The notes: generated by a model from the letters alone, not told the origin. Shown: positions 11,962 through 25,328, counted from the first letter of the stretch. The stretch: 64,000 nucleotides of DNA from Aristolochia californica (GCA_029961685.1 JARWKL010000007.1:15323013-15387012), one strand, 5' to 3'. Translations and numbers: made by a program.

Positions 11962-13308
11962 TGAATAGATATTTTTTATTTACATTAGTTATTATTTTAA
12001 ATATTTTCCACACATCAACTAAAAAAATTTTATTTTGTTGTGATCTTTTTTGCCTTTTTTGTTTACGGGATGAAGGGGGAGCGAAAACTCAAAGTTCTGA
12101 TTTAAGAAAAAAGTGTACATCTAAAATGGAAATGCACAATGCACAAATGTTGAGAGAGATATTTCCAAAGAGTGTCTGTATGTTTTAGGGATCGCATGCA
12201 CTCTTTCGTTTTTATATCTAAGGTTTTGCAATCATCGGGAAACGGGGGAGGCGAGCGATTTTTAACTGAGTGTTGACTTCAAATCCATAAGTCATTTCTT
12301 ACAAAAATATAGCTCGTTACGCATGACAAATCACTTTACTATCATCTATGATAGTTAGCTCAACTTTTTGAATATGGGCAAAATAATGGCTTGTTTGACT
12401 CGGGCAAATATCCCACCTCACGTTCACTTGAGAATTTAATGAGCGTTTGTTATTCTCTTTAAAAGCTTTGGATCCATAGGTCATTTGAATCTTTAACCTG
12501 TTTCTGGCATGCATATCCATTTTTAAAACTTGTGTAGGAAAATTCTCCTTCATGTAAAATTCCAAGATATTAATTTTGGAGTAGTGGAATTTCCCAAACT
12601 TGGATAACAAAACTTTTGTGTTCATTTGTGGTGTGCGAATAAATTTTCTTCACTTACTTTTTTTATTGTTTTAAACTTTTTCCGTACATCAACTATGAAA
12701 TTTTCATTTTGTTGTAAGCTTTTTGCCTTGTTTGTTTTCGGGATGAAGGGAGAGCGAAAAGTCAAAGTTTTGATTTAGGAAGAATGTGTACATCTAATAC
12801 GGAAATGCACAATGCACATATGTAGAGAGAGATAATTCCAAAGAGTGTCTGTAATTTTTAGGATTGTAAGCACCTTTTCGTTTTTATATCTCAGGTTTTG
12901 CAATCGTCGGGAAAAGTTGGTGCCAGAGGATTTTTAACTGAGTGTTGAATTCCAATCCATAAGTCATTTCATACAAAAATATAGCCCATTACGCATGATA
13001 AATCACTTTACAATCATCTATGATTGTTAGATCAAATTTTTGAAAATGGACAAAATAATGACTTGTTAGACTCGGGTAAATATCCCGGCACACGTTCACT
13101 TGAGAATTTAATAAGCATTTGTTATTCTCTTTAAAAGATTTGGATCCATAGGTCATTTGAATCTTTAACATGTTTCAAGCATGCATATCCATTTTTAAAA
13201 CATGTGTAGAAAAAATCTCCTTCATGTGAAATTCCAAGCTTAATAGTGTTGGACTAATGGAATTTCCCAAACTTGGATAACCAAACTTTTCTATTCATTT
13301 GTGGTGTG
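11962..13308 (+). repeat. A(11962) plus B/C/B/C mosaic (12636)
   Basis: The A copy has 'caactaaaaaaattttatt'. The monomer at 12636 switches repeatedly: B start ('gaaattttcattttg'), C at 12712-12772 ('gttgtaagctttttgccttg', 'gcgaaaagtcaaag'), B at 12784-12885 ('aatgtgtac', 'gcacatatgtagagag', 'gtaagcaccttttc'), and C from about 12915 ('gttggtgccagagg') to the end. A follows in register. Confidence 0.87.
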
Positions 13309-15327
13309 TGAATAGATATTTTTTATTTACATTAGTTATTATTTTAAATATTTTCCACACATCAACTATAAAATTTTTATTTTGTTGTGATCTATTTTGC
13401 CGTTTTTGTTTATGGGATGAAGGGGGAGGGAAAACTCAAAGTTCTGATTTTAGAAAAAATTGTACATCTAAAATGGAAATGCACAATGCAAAAATTTAGA
13501 GAGAGATATTTCCAAAGAGTGTCTGTATGTTTTAGTGATCGTATGCACTCTTTCATTTTTATATCTAAGGTTTTGCAATCGTCGGGAAACGAGAGAGGCG
13601 GGCGATTTTTAACTGAGTATTGACTTCAAATCCATAAGCCATTTCTTACAAAAATATAGCCCGTTACGCATGACAAGTCACTTTACAATCATCTATGATT
13701 GTTAGCTCAACTTTTTGAATATGGGCAAAATAATGACTTGTTTGACTCGGGCAAATATTCCACGGCACGTTCAATTGAGAATTTAATGAGCGTTTGTTAT
13801 TCTCTTTAAAAGCTTTGGATCCATAGGTCATTTGCATCTTTAACATGTTTCTGGCACGCATATCCATTTTTAAAACATGTGTAGGAAAATTCTCCTTCAT
13901 GTAAATTTCCAAGATATTAGTTTTGGACTAGTGGAATTTCCAAAACTTGGGTAACAAAACTTTTGCGTTCATTTGTGGTGTGTGAATATATTTTCTCCAT
14001 TTACTTTTTTTATTGTTTTAAACTTTTTCCGTACATCAACTATGAAATTTTCATTTTGCTGTGATCTATTTGCCTTTTTTGTTTACAGGATGAAGGGAGA
14101 GCGAAAACTCGAAGTTTTGATTTAGCAAAAATGTGTACATCTAAAACGGAAATGCACAATGCACATATGTAGAGAGAGATAATTCCAAAGAGTGTCTTTA
14201 ATTTTTAGGGATTGTAAGCACCTTTTCATTTTTATATCTCAGGTTTTGCAATCGTCGAAAAAAATGGGTTGCGGAGGATTATTAACTGAGTGTTGAATTG
14301 CAATCCATAAGTCATTTCATACAAAAATATAGCCCGTTTCTCATGATAAATCACATTACAATCATCTATGATTAATTATGTCTGCTTTTTGCAAATGGGA
14401 AAAATAATGGCATGTTTGACTCGGGTAAATATCCCACCGCAAGTTCACTTGAGAATTTAATTAGCACCTTTTATTCTCTTTAAAAGCTTTGCATCCATAG
14501 CTCATTTGCATCTTTAACATGTTTCAAACATACATATCCATTTTTAAAACATTTGTGGATGAAATCTCTTTCTTGCAAAATTCCAAGTTATTAGGGTTCA
14601 ACTAGTGGAATTTCCCAAAATTGGATAACAAAACTTTTGTGTTCATTTGTGTTGGGTGAATAAATTTTATTTATTTATATTTCTTATATTTTTAAATTTT
14701 TTCCATACATCAACTATAAAATTTTCATTTTGTTGTAAGCTTTTTGCCTTGTTTGTTTTCGGGATGAAGGGACAGGGAAAAGTCAAAATTTGGATTTAAG
14801 AAAAAAGTGTACCTCTAAAATGGAAAAGCACAATGCACAATTGTAGGGAGAGATATTTCCAAAGAGTGTCTGTATGTTTTAGGGATCGTATGCACTCTTT
14901 CGTTTTTGTATTTAAGGTTTTGCAATCATCGGGAAACGGGGGAGGAGGGCGATTTTTAACTGAGTGTTGACTTCAAATCCATAAGCCATTTCTTACAAAA
15001 ATATAGCCCGTTACACAAGACAAATCACTTTACAATCATCTATGATTGTTAGCACAACTTTTTGAATATGGGCAAAATAATGGCTTGTTTGACTCGGGCA
15101 AATATCCCACCGCAAGTTCACTTGAGAATTTAATGAGCGTTTGTTACTCTTTGAAAGCTTTGGATCCATAGGTCATTTGAATCTTTAACATGTTTTTGGC
15201 ATGCATATCCATTTTGAAAACATGTGTAGAAAAAATCTCCTTCACGTAAAATTCCAAGATAATAGTTTTGGACTAGTGAAATTTCCAAAACTTGGATAAC
15301 AAAACTTTTGTGTTCATTTGTGGTGTG
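13309..15327 (+). repeat. A(13309), B(13983), C-to-A chimera (14657)
   Basis: The third monomer is C up to 'cacaattgtaggg' (about 14848) and A from 'gatatttccaaag' (about 14851) onward. It therefore ends like A and is followed by B instead of A. The breakpoint marks the left edge of the block that duplicates 760-3660. B at 13983 has 'gtgaatatattttc' and the decayed 'cccgtttctcatg'. Confidence 0.9.
13685..13702. repeat. Conserved 18-bp dyad in the monomer (A/C form)
   Basis: ACAATCAT-CT-ATGATTGT has perfect 8-bp arms around a 2-base centre. The same dyad sits at the equivalent place in most A and C monomers. A hairpin or dimeric-protein site is possible but not shown by sequence alone. Confidence 0.75.
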
Positions 15328-17790
15328 TGAATAAATTTTCTTCATTTACTTTTTTTATTGTTTTAAACTTTTTCCGTACATCAACTATGAAATTATCATT
15401 TTTCTGTGATCTATTTGCCTTTTTTGTTTACGGAATGAAGGGAGAACGAAATACTCGAAGTTTTGATTTAAGAAAAATGTGTACATCTAAAACGGAAATG
15501 CACAATGCACATATGTAGAGAGAGATAATTCCAAAGAGTGTCTGTAATTTTTAGGGATTGTAAGCACCTTTTCTTTTTTATATCTCTGGTTTTGCAATCA
15601 TCGGGAAAAATGGGTTGCGGAGGATTTTTAACTGAGTGTTGAATTGCAGTCCATAAGTCATTTCATACAAAAATATAACCCGTTATGCATGATAAATCAC
15701 ATTAAAATCATCTATGATTAATTATGTCAGCTTTTTGCAAATGGGCAAAATAATGGCATGTTTGACTCGGGTAAATATCCCACCGCAAGTTCACTTGAGA
15801 AATTAATGAGCATTTTTTATTCTCTTTAAAAGCTTTGCATCCATAGCTCACTTGCATCTTTAACATGTTTCAAAAATGTATATCCATTTTCAAAACATGT
15901 GTGGATGAAATCTTTTTCTTGCAAAATTCCAAGCTATTAGGGTTAAACTAGTGGAATTTCCCAAAATTGGATAACAAAACTTTTGTGTTCATTTGTGTTG
16001 GGTGAATAAATTTTCTTTATATATATTTGTTATTGTTTTAAATTTTTTCCATACATCAACGATAAAATTTTCACTTTGTTGTAAGCTTTTTGCCTTGTTT
16101 TTTTTCGGGACGAAGGGAGAGCGAAAAGTAAAAGTTTTGATTTAATAAAAAAGTGTACATCTAAAATGGAAAAGCACAATGCACAAATGTAGGGAGAGAT
16201 AGTTCCAAAGAGTGTTTTTAATTTTTAGGGATTGTAAGCTCTTTTTAGTTTTTATATCTCAGGTTTTGCAATCGTCGGTAAAAATTGGTGGCAGAGGATT
16301 TTTAACTGAGTGTTAAATTGCAATCCATAAGTCTTTTCATCCAAAAATATAGCCCGTTACGCATGATAAATCACTTTACAATCATATATTATTTTTAGAT
16401 CAAATTTTTGAAAATGGGCAAAATAATGACTTGTTAGATCGGGTAAATATCCCACCGCACGGTCACTTGAGAATTTAATGAGCATTTGTTATTCTCTTAA
16501 AAAGCTTTGGATCCATAGGTCATTTGAATCTTTAACATGTTTCAAGCATGCATATCCATTTTTAAAACATGTGTAGAAAAAATCTCCTTCATGTAAAATT
16601 CCAACCTTAATTGGGTTGGACTAAACGAATTTCCTAAACTTGGATAAAAAAACTTTTGTGTTCTTTTGTGGTGTGTGAATAGATATTTTTTATTTACATT
16701 AGTTATTTTTTAAATATTTTCCACACAACAACTATAAAATTTTTATTTTGTTGTGATCTATTTTGCCTTTTTTGTTTACGGGATGAAGGGGGAGCGAAAA
16801 CTCAAAGTTCTGATTTAAGAAAAAAGTGTACATCTAAAATGGAAATGCACAATGCACAAACGTAGAGAGAGATATTTCCAAAGAGTGTCCGTATGTTTTA
16901 GGGATCGTATGCACTCTTTCATTTTTATATCAAAGGTTTTGCAATCGTCGGGAAACGGTGGAGGCGGGTGATTTTTAACTGAGTGTTGACTTCAAATCCT
17001 TATGTCATTTCTTACAAAAATATAGCCCATTACGCATGACAAATCACTTTACAATCATCTATGATTGTTAGCTCAACTTTTTGAATATGGGCAAAATAAT
17101 AGCTTGTTTGACTCGGGCAAATATCCCACCGCACGTGCACTTGAGAATTTAATGAGCATTTTTTATTCTCTTTAAAAGCATTGGATCCATAGGTCATTTG
17201 AAACTTTTAACATGTTTCTGGCATGCATATCCATTTTTAAAACATGTGTAGAAAAAATCTCCTTCATGTAAAATTCGTAGATATTAGTTTTAGACTAGTG
17301 GAATTTCCCAATCTTGGATCACAAAACTTTTGAGTTCATTTGTGGTGTGTGAATAAATTTTCTTCATTTAATTTTTTTATTGTTTTAAACTTTTTCCGTA
17401 CATCAACTATGAAATTTTCATTTTGCTGATATCTATTTGCCATTTTTATTTACTGGATGAAGGGAGAGCGAAAAACTCTAAGTTTTGATTTAAGAAAAAT
17501 GTGTACATCTAAACGGAAATGCACAATGCACATATGTAGAGAGAGATAATTCCAAAGAGTGTCTGTAATTTTTAGGGATTGTAAGCACCTTTTCGTTTTT
17601 ATATCTCAGGTTTTGCAATCGTCGGGAAAAATGGGTTGCAGAGGATTTTTAACTGAGTGTTGAATAGAAATCCGTAAGTCATTCCATACAAAAATATAGC
17701 CCGTTATGCATGATAAATCACATTACAATCATCTATGATTAATTATGTCAGCTTTTTGCAAATGGGCAAAATAATGGCATGTTTTACTCG
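14890..17790 (+). repeat. Segmental duplication, copy 2 (partner 760-3660)
   Basis: The downstream partner. Its left limit coincides with the C-to-A switch at about 14850, consistent with that exchange having joined the copied block to its new neighbour. The offset equals 21 monomers or seven trimers, so register was kept. Confidence 0.87.
15328..16675 (+). repeat. B(15328)-C(16003), copy of 1196-2544
   Basis: B and C match 1196-2544 almost base for base where I compared them, including 'aaattatcatttttctgtg', 'gagaacgaaatactcg', 'tgcagtccataag', 'aaaaatgtatatcc' and 'ttttttttcgggacgaagg'. The offset is exactly 14,132 bp at both landmarks. A one-base deletion in 'gttagatcggg' (for 'gttagactcggg') near 16438 changes the offset to 14,131 downstream. 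Confidence 0.92.
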
Positions 17791-18697
17791 GGTAAATATC
17801 CCTCCGCAAGTTAACTTGAGAATTTAATGAGCGTTTGTTATTCTCTTTAAAAGCTTTGCATCCATAGCTCATTTGCATCTTTAACATGTTTCAAACAGGC
17901 ATATCCATTTTTAAAACATGTGTGGATGAAATCTCTTTCTTGTAAAATTCTAAACAATTAGGGTTAAACTAGTGGAATTTCCCAAAATTGGATAACAAAA
18001 CTTTTGTGTTTATTAGTATTGGGTGAATAAATTTTATTTGTTTATATTTGTTATTGTTTTATATTTTTTCCATACATCAACTATAAAATTTTCATTTTGT
18101 TGTAAGCTTTTTCCCTTGTTTGTTTTCGGGATGAAGGGTGAGCGAACAGTCAAAGTTTTGTTTTAAGAAAAAAGTGTACATCTAAAATGGAAAAGCACAA
18201 TGCACAATTGTAGGGAGAGATAATTCCAAAGACTGTCGGTCATTTTTAGGGATTGTAAGCTCTTTTTTGTTTTTTATATCTCAGGTTTTGCAATCGTTGG
18301 GAAAAATTGGTGGCAAAATATTTTTAACTGAGTGTTGTATTGCAATCCATAAGTCATTTCATAAAAAAATATAACCCGTTACGCATGATAAATCACTTTA
18401 CAATCATCTAAGATTGTTAGATCAAATTTTTGAAAATGGGCAAAACAATGACTTGTTAGACTCGGGTAAATATCCCACCGCACGTTCACTTGAGAATTTA
18501 AAGAGCATTTGCTATTCGGTTTAAAAGCTTTGGATCCATAGGTCATTTGAATCTTTAACATGTTTCAAGCATGCATATCCATTTTTTAAACATGTGTAGA
18601 AAAAATCTCCTTCATGTAAATTCCAAGCTTAATAGGGTTGGATTAATGGAATTTCTGAAACATGGATAATAAAACTTTTGTGTTCATTTGTGGTGTG
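16676..18697 (+). repeat. HOR trimer A(16676)-B(17350)-C(18024)
   Basis: A and B continue the copy of 2545-3891: 'cacacaacaac', 'gctgatatctatttgcc', 'tctaaacggaaatg' and 'gaatagaaatcc' are shared. The C copy is not part of that duplication. It has 'gggtgagcgaacagtc', 'gtcggtcattttt' and 'tattcggtttaaaagc', which reappear in the C copy at 22651, so a different duplication begins here. Confidence 0.9.
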
Positions 18698-20045
18698 TGA
18701 ATAGATATTTTTTATTTACATTAGTTATTATTTTAAATATTTTCCACAGAGCAACTATGAAATTTTCATTTTGCTGTGATCTATTTGCCTTTTTTGTTTA
18801 CGGGATGAAGGGAGAACGAAAAACTCGAAGTTTTGATTTAAGAAAAATGTGTACATCTGAAACGGAAATGCACAATGCACATATGTAGAGAGAGATAATT
18901 CCAATGAGTGTCTGTAATTTTTAGGGATTGTAAGCACCTTTTCGTTTTTATATCCCAGGTTTTGCAATCGTCGGGAAAAATGGGTTGCGGAGGATTTTTA
19001 ACTGAGTGTTGAATGGCAATCCATAAGTCATTTCATACAAAAATATAGCCCATTACACTTGATAAATCACATTACAATCATCTATGATTAATTATATCAG
19101 CTTTTTGCAAATGGGCAAAATAATGGCATGTTTGACTCGGGTAAATATCCCACCGCAAGTTCACTTGAGAATTTAATGAGCGTCTGTTATTCTCTTTAAA
19201 AGCTTTGCATCCTTAGCTCATTTGAATCCTTAACATGTTTCAAAAATGCAGATACATTTTTAAAACATGTGTGGATGAAATCTCTGTCTTGCAAAATTCC
19301 AAGCTATTAGGGTTAAACGAGTGGAATTTCCCAAAATCGGATAACAAAACTTTTGTGTTCATTTGTGTTGGGTGAATAAATTTTCTTTATTTATATCTGT
19401 TATTGGTTTAAAGTTTTGCCATACATCAACTACAAAATTTTCATTTTGTTGTAAGCTTTTTTGCCTTGTTTGTTTTCGGGATGAAAGGAGAGCGAAAAGT
19501 CAAAATTTGATTTAAGAAAAAAGTGTACATCTAAAATGGAAAAGCACAATGCAAAATTGTAGGGAGAGATAATTCCACAGAGCGTCTGTAATTTTTAGGA
19601 ATTATAAGCTCTTTTTAGTGTTTATATCTCAGGTTTTGCGATCGTCGGGAAAAATTGGTGGCAGAGGATTTTTAACTAAGTGTTAAATTTCAATCCATAA
19701 GACATTTCATACAAAAATATAGCCCATTACGCATGATAAATCACTTTACAATCATCTATGATTGTTAGATCAAATTTTTGAAAATGGGCAAAATAATGAT
19801 TTGTTAGACTCGGGTAAATATCCCACGGCACGTTCACTTGAGAATTTAATGAGCGTTTGTTATTCTCTTTGAAAGCTTTGGATCCATAGGTCATTTGAAT
19901 CTTTAACATGTTTCAAGCATGCATATCCATTTTTAAAACATGTGTAGAAAAAATCTCCTTCATGTAAAATTCCAAGCTTAATGGGTTGGACTAATGGAAT
20001 TTCCCAAACTTGGATAACAAAACTTTTGTGTTCATTTGTGGTGTG
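18698..20045 (+). repeat. A-to-B chimera (18698) plus C(19373)
   Basis: The first monomer is A to 'ttttccacagagcaactat' and B from 'gaaattttcattttgctgtg' (exchange about 18753-18775). The A copy at 23324 carries the same rare 'cacagagcaac' but continues as A, and a separate B follows it. The chimera therefore looks like a one-monomer loss by A x B exchange in this copy. C at 19373 has 'ggaattataagctc', shared with 24655. Confidence 0.9.
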
Positions 20046-21301
20046 TGAATAGATATTTTTTATTAACATTAGTTATTATTTTAAATATTTGCCACACATC
20101 AACTATAAAATTTTTATTTTGTTGTGATCTTTTTGGCCTTTTTAGTTTACTGGATGAAGGGGGAGCCAAAACTCAAAGTTCTGATTATAAGCTCTTTTTA
20201 GTTTTTATATCTCAGGTTTTGCAATCGTCGGGAAAAATGGGTTGCGGAGGATTTTTAACTAAGTGTTGAATTGAAATCCATAAGTCATTTCATACAAAAA
20301 TATAGCCCGTTATGCATGATAAATCACATTACAATCATCTATGATTAATAATGTCAGCTTTTTGCAAATGGGCAAAATAATGGCATGTTTGACTCGGGTA
20401 AATATCCCACCGCAAGTTCACTTGAGAATTTAATGAGCGTTTGTGATTCTCTTTAAAAGCTTTGCATCCATAGCTCATTTGCATCTTTAACATGTTTCAA
20501 ACATGCATATCCATTTTTAAAACATGTGTGGATGAAATCTCTTTCTTGCAAAATTCCAAGCTATTAGTGTCAATCTAGTGGAATTTCCCAAAATTGGATA
20601 ACAAAACTTTTGTGTTCGTTTGTGTATGGTGAACAAATTTTCTTTATTTATATTTGTTATTGTTATAAATTTTTTCCATACATCAACGATAAAATTTTCA
20701 TTTTGTTGTAAGCTTTTTGCCTTGTTTGTTTTCGGAATGAAGGGAGAGCGAAATGTCAAAGTTTGGATTTAAGAAAAAAGTGTTCATCTAAAATGGAAAA
20801 TCACAATGCACAATTGTAGGGAGAGATAATTCATAAGAGTGTCTGTAATTTTTAGGGATTGTAAGCTCTTTTTAGTTTTTATATCTCAGGTTTTGCAATC
20901 GTCGGGAAAAATTGGTGGCAGAGGATTTTTAACTGAGTGTTGAATTGCAATCCATAAGTCATTTCATACAAAAATATAGCCCGTTACGCATGATAAATCA
21001 CTTTACAATCATCTATGATTGTTAGATCAAATTTTTGAAAATGGGCAAAATAATGACTTGTTAGACTCGGATAAATATCCCACCGCACGTTCACTTGAGA
21101 ATTTGATGAGCGTTTGTTATTCTCTTTAAAATCTTTGGATGCATAGGTCATTTGAATCTTTAACATGTTTCAAGCATGCATATCCATTTTTAAAACATGT
21201 GTAGAAAAAATCTCGTTCATGTAAAATTCCAAGCTTAATAGGGTTGAACTAATGGAATTTCCCAAACTTGGATAACAAAACTTTTGTGTTCATTTGGGGT
21301 G
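20046..21301 (+). repeat. Truncated A/C/B chimera (20046) plus C(20630)
   Basis: The first monomer is only 584 bp. A sequence ends at 'gttctgatt' (20186) and joins C sequence 'ataagctctttttag' out of register, removing about 90 bp with 'att' as junction microhomology. It then becomes B at 'aatgggttgcggagg'. C at 20630 has 'gtatggtgaacaaa' at its landmark. The same structure recurs at 25329. Confidence 0.9.
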
Positions 21302-23323
21302 TGAAAATTGATATTTTTTATTTACATTAGTTATTATTTTAAATATTTTACACACAACAACTATAAAATTTTAATTTTTGTTGTGATCTATTTTGCCTTT
21401 TTTGTTTATGGGATGAAGGGGGAGCGAAAACTCAAAGTTCTGATTTAGGAAAAAATTGTACATCTAAAATGGAAATGTACAATGCACAAATGTAGAGAGA
21501 GATATTTTCAATGTGTGTCTGTATGTTTTAGGGATCGTATGCACTCTTGCGTTTTTATATCTAAGGTTTTGCAATCGTCGGGAAACGGGGGAGGCGGGGG
21601 ATTTTTAACTGAGTGTTGACTTCAAATCCATAAGTCATTTCTTACAAAAATATAGCCCGTTACATGACAAATCACTTTAGAATCATCTATGAATGTTAGC
21701 TCAACTTTTTGAATATGGGCAAAATACTGGCTTGTTTAACACGGGCAAATATCCCACCGCACGTTCACTTGAGAATTTAATGAGCGTTTGTTATTCTCTT
21801 TAAAAGCTTTGGATCCATAGGTCGTTTGAATCTTTAACATGTTTCTGGCATGCATATCCATTTTTAAAACATGTGTAGAAAAAATCTCCTTCATGTAAAA
21901 TTCCAAGATATTAGTTTTGGACTTGTGGAATTTCCCAAACTTGGACAACAAAACTTTTGTGTTCAATTGTGGTGTGTGAATAAATTTTCTTCATTTACTT
22001 TTTTTATTGTTTTAAACTTTTTTCGTACATCAACTATGAAATTATCATTTTTCTGTGATCTATTTGCCTTCTTTGTTTACGGGATGAAGGGAGAACGAAA
22101 AACTCGAAGTTTTGATTAAAAAAAATGTGTACATCTAAAACAGAAATCCACAATGCACATATGTAGAGAGAGATAATTCCAAAGAGTGTCTGTAATTTTT
22201 AGGGTTTGTGAGCACCTTTTCGTTTTTATATCTCAGGTTTTGCAATCGTCAGGAAAAATGGGTTGTAGAGGATTTTTAACTGTGTGTTGAATTGCAATCC
22301 ATAAGTCATTTCATACAAAAATATAGCCCGTTACGCATGATAAATCACATTAAAATCATCTACGATTAATTATGTCACTTTTTTGCAAATGGGCAAAATA
22401 ATGGCATGTTTGACTCGGGTAAATATCCCACTGCAAATTCACTTGAGAAATTAATGGGCGTTTTTTATTCTCTGTAAAAGATTTGCATCCATAGCTCATT
22501 TGCATCTTTAACATGTTTCAAACATGCATATCCATATTTAAAACATGTGTGGGTGAAATCTCTTTCTTGCAAAATTCCAAGCTATTAGGGTTAAACAAGT
22601 GGAATTTCCCAAAATTGGATAACAAAACTCTTGTGTTCATTTGTGTTGGGTGGATAAATTTCCTTTTTTTATATTTGTTATTGTGTTAAATTTTTTCCAT
22701 ACATAAACGACAAAATTTTCACTTTGTTGTAAGCTTTTTGCCATGTTTGTTTTCGTGACGAAGGGTGAGCGAAAAGTCAAAGTTTTGTTTTTAGAAAAAG
22801 GTGTACATCTAAAATGGAAAAGCACAATGCACAATTGTAGGGAGAGATAATTCCAAAGAGTGTCGGTAATTTTTAGGGATTGTAAGCTCTTTTTAGTTTT
22901 TATATCTTAGGTTTTGCAATCGTCGGGAAAAATTGGTCGCAAAGGATTTTTAACTGAGTGTTGAATTGCAATCCATAAGTCATTTCATAAAAAAATATAA
23001 CCCGTTGCGCATGATAAATCACTTTACAATCATCTAAGATTGTTAGATCAAATTTTTGGAAATGGGCAAAACAATGACTTGTTAGACTCGGGTAAATATC
23101 CCACCGCACGTTCACTTGAGAATTTAATGAGCGTTTGTTATTCGGTTTAAAAGCTTTGGATCCATAGGTCATTTGAATCTTTAACATGTTTCAAGCATGG
23201 ATATCAATTTTTTAAACATGTGTAGAAAAAATCTCCTTCATGTAAATTCCAAGCTTAATAGGGTTGGACTAATGGATTTTCCCAAACTTGGATAATAAAA
23301 CTTTTGTGTTCATTTGTGGTGTG
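21302..23323 (+). repeat. HOR trimer A(21302)-B(21977)-C(22651)
   Basis: The A landmark is degraded ('gtgaaaattgatatt') and its tail has the 3-bp-shortened 'cccgttacatgacaaatc' with 'gaatcatctatgaatg', both shared with A at 26584. B has 'aaattatcatttttctgtg' and 'agggtttgtgagcacc'. C has 'gggtgagcg', 'gtcggtaatttt' and 'tattcggtttaaaagc', matching C at 18024. Confidence 0.9.
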
Positions 23324-25328
23324 TGAATAGATATTTTTTATTTACATTAGTTATTATTTTAAATATTTTCCACAGAGCAACTATAAAATTTTCATTTTGT
23401 TGTGATCTTTTTTTTGCTTTTTTTGTTTACGGGGTGAAGGGGGAGCAAAAACTCAAAGTTATGTTCTAAATTGGACATGCACAATGCACAAATATAGAGA
23501 GAGATATTTCCAAAATGTCTGTACGTTTTAGGGATCGTATGCACTCTTTCGTTTTTATATGTAAGGTTTTGCAATCGTCGGGAAACGGGGGAGGCGGGCC
23601 ATTTTTAACTCAGTGTTGACTTCAAATCCATAACTCATTTCTTACAAAAATATAGCCCGTAACGCATGACAAATCACTTTACAATCATCTATGATTGTGA
23701 GCTCAACTTTTTGAATATGGGCAAAATAATGGCATGTTTGACTCGGGCAAATGTCCCACCGCACGTTCACTTGAGAATTTAATGAGTGTTTGTTATTCTC
23801 TTTAAAAGCTTTGGATCCATAGCTCATTTGAATCTTTAACATGTTTTTGGCATGCATATCCATTTTTAAAACATGTGTAGAAAAAATCTCCTGCATGTAA
23901 AATTCCAAGATATTAGTTTTGGACTAGTGGAATTTCCCAAACTTGGATAACAAAACTTTTGTGTTCATTTGTGGTGTGTGAATAAATTTTCTTCATTTAC
24001 TTTTTTTATTGTTTTAAACTTTTTCCGTACATCAACTATGAAATTTTCATTTTCCTGTGATCTATTTGCCTTTTTTGTTTACGGGATGAAGGGAGATCGA
24101 AAAGCTCGAAGTTTTGATTTAAGAAAAATGTGTACATCTAAAATGGAAATGCACAATGCACATATGTAGAGAGAGATAATTCCAAAGAGTGTCTGTAATT
24201 TTTAGGGATTGTAAGCACCTTTTTCGTTTTTATATCTCAGGTTTTGCAATCGTCGGGAAAAATGGGTTGCGGTGGATTTTTAACTGAGTGTTGAATGGCA
24301 ATCCATAAGTCATTTCATACAAAATTATAGCCCATTACACATGATAAATCACATTACAGTCATCTATGATTAATTATGTTAGCTTTTTGCAAATGGGCAA
24401 AATAATGGCATGTTTGACTCGGTTAAATATCCCACCGCAAGTTCACTTGAGAATTTAATGAGTATCTGTTATTCTCTTTAAAAGCTTTGTATCCTTAGGT
24501 CATTTGAATCTTTAACATGTTTCAAAAATGCATATCCATTTTTAAAACATGCGTAGATGAAATCTCTGTCTCGCAAAATTCCAAGCTATTAGGGTTAAAC
24601 TAGTGGAATTTCCCAAAATCGGATAACAAAACTTTTGTGTTCATTTGTGTTGGGTGAAAAAATTTTCTTTATTTATATCTTTTATTGCTTGGAATTTTTT
24701 CCATACATCAACTATAAAATTTTCATTTTGTTGTAAGCTTTTTGCCTTGTTTGTTTTCGGGATGAAAGGAGAGCAAAAAAGTCAAAGTTTTGATTTAAGA
24801 AAAAAGTGTACATCTAAAATGGAAAAGCACAACGCAAAATTGTAGGGAGAGATAATTCCAAAGAGTGTCTCTAATTTTTTGGAATTATAAGCTCTTTTTA
24901 GTTTTTATATCTCAGGTTTTGCGATCGTTGGGAAAAATTGGTGGCAGAGGATTTTTAACTAAGTGTTAAATTTCAATCCATAAGACATTTCATACAAAAA
25001 TATAGCCCATTACGCATGATAAATCACTTTACAATCATCTATGATTGTTAGATCAAATTTTTATAAATGGGCAAAATAATGACTTGTTAGACTCGGGTAA
25101 ATATCCCACGGCACGTTCACTTGAGAATTTAATTAGCGTTTGTTATTCTCTTTGAAAGCTTTGGATCCATAGGTCATTTGAATCTTTAACATGTTTCAAG
25201 CATGCATATCCATTTTTAAAACATGTGTAGAAAAAATCTCCTTCATGTAAAATTCGAAGGTCAATGGGTTGGACTAATGGAATTTCCCAAACTTGGATAA
25301 CAAAACTTTTGTGTTCATTTGTGGTGTG
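23324..25328 (+). repeat. HOR trimer A(23324)-B(23979)-C(24655)
   Basis: The A copy is 655 bp because of losses around 23462-23470 (the 'ctgatttaagaaaaaagtg' stretch) and 23513. It carries 'cacagagcaac'. B is regular. C has 'ggaattataagctc' and 'aagtgttaaatttcaatcc', matching C at 19373. Together these three correspond to 18698-20045 with one more monomer. Confidence 0.88.

Larger units (their letters stand above)
18110..22330 (+). repeat. Tandem duplication, copy 1 (partner 22740-27610)
   Basis: Contains C, A/B chimera, C, truncated A/C/B, C, A and part of B. It shares with copy 2 the markers 'tattcggtttaaaagc', 'cacagagcaac', 'ggaattataagctc', the identical 584-bp truncated monomer, 'cgttacatgaca' and 'agggtttgt'. 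It is one monomer shorter than copy 2 because of the A-to-B exchange at about 18760. Confidence 0.87.
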
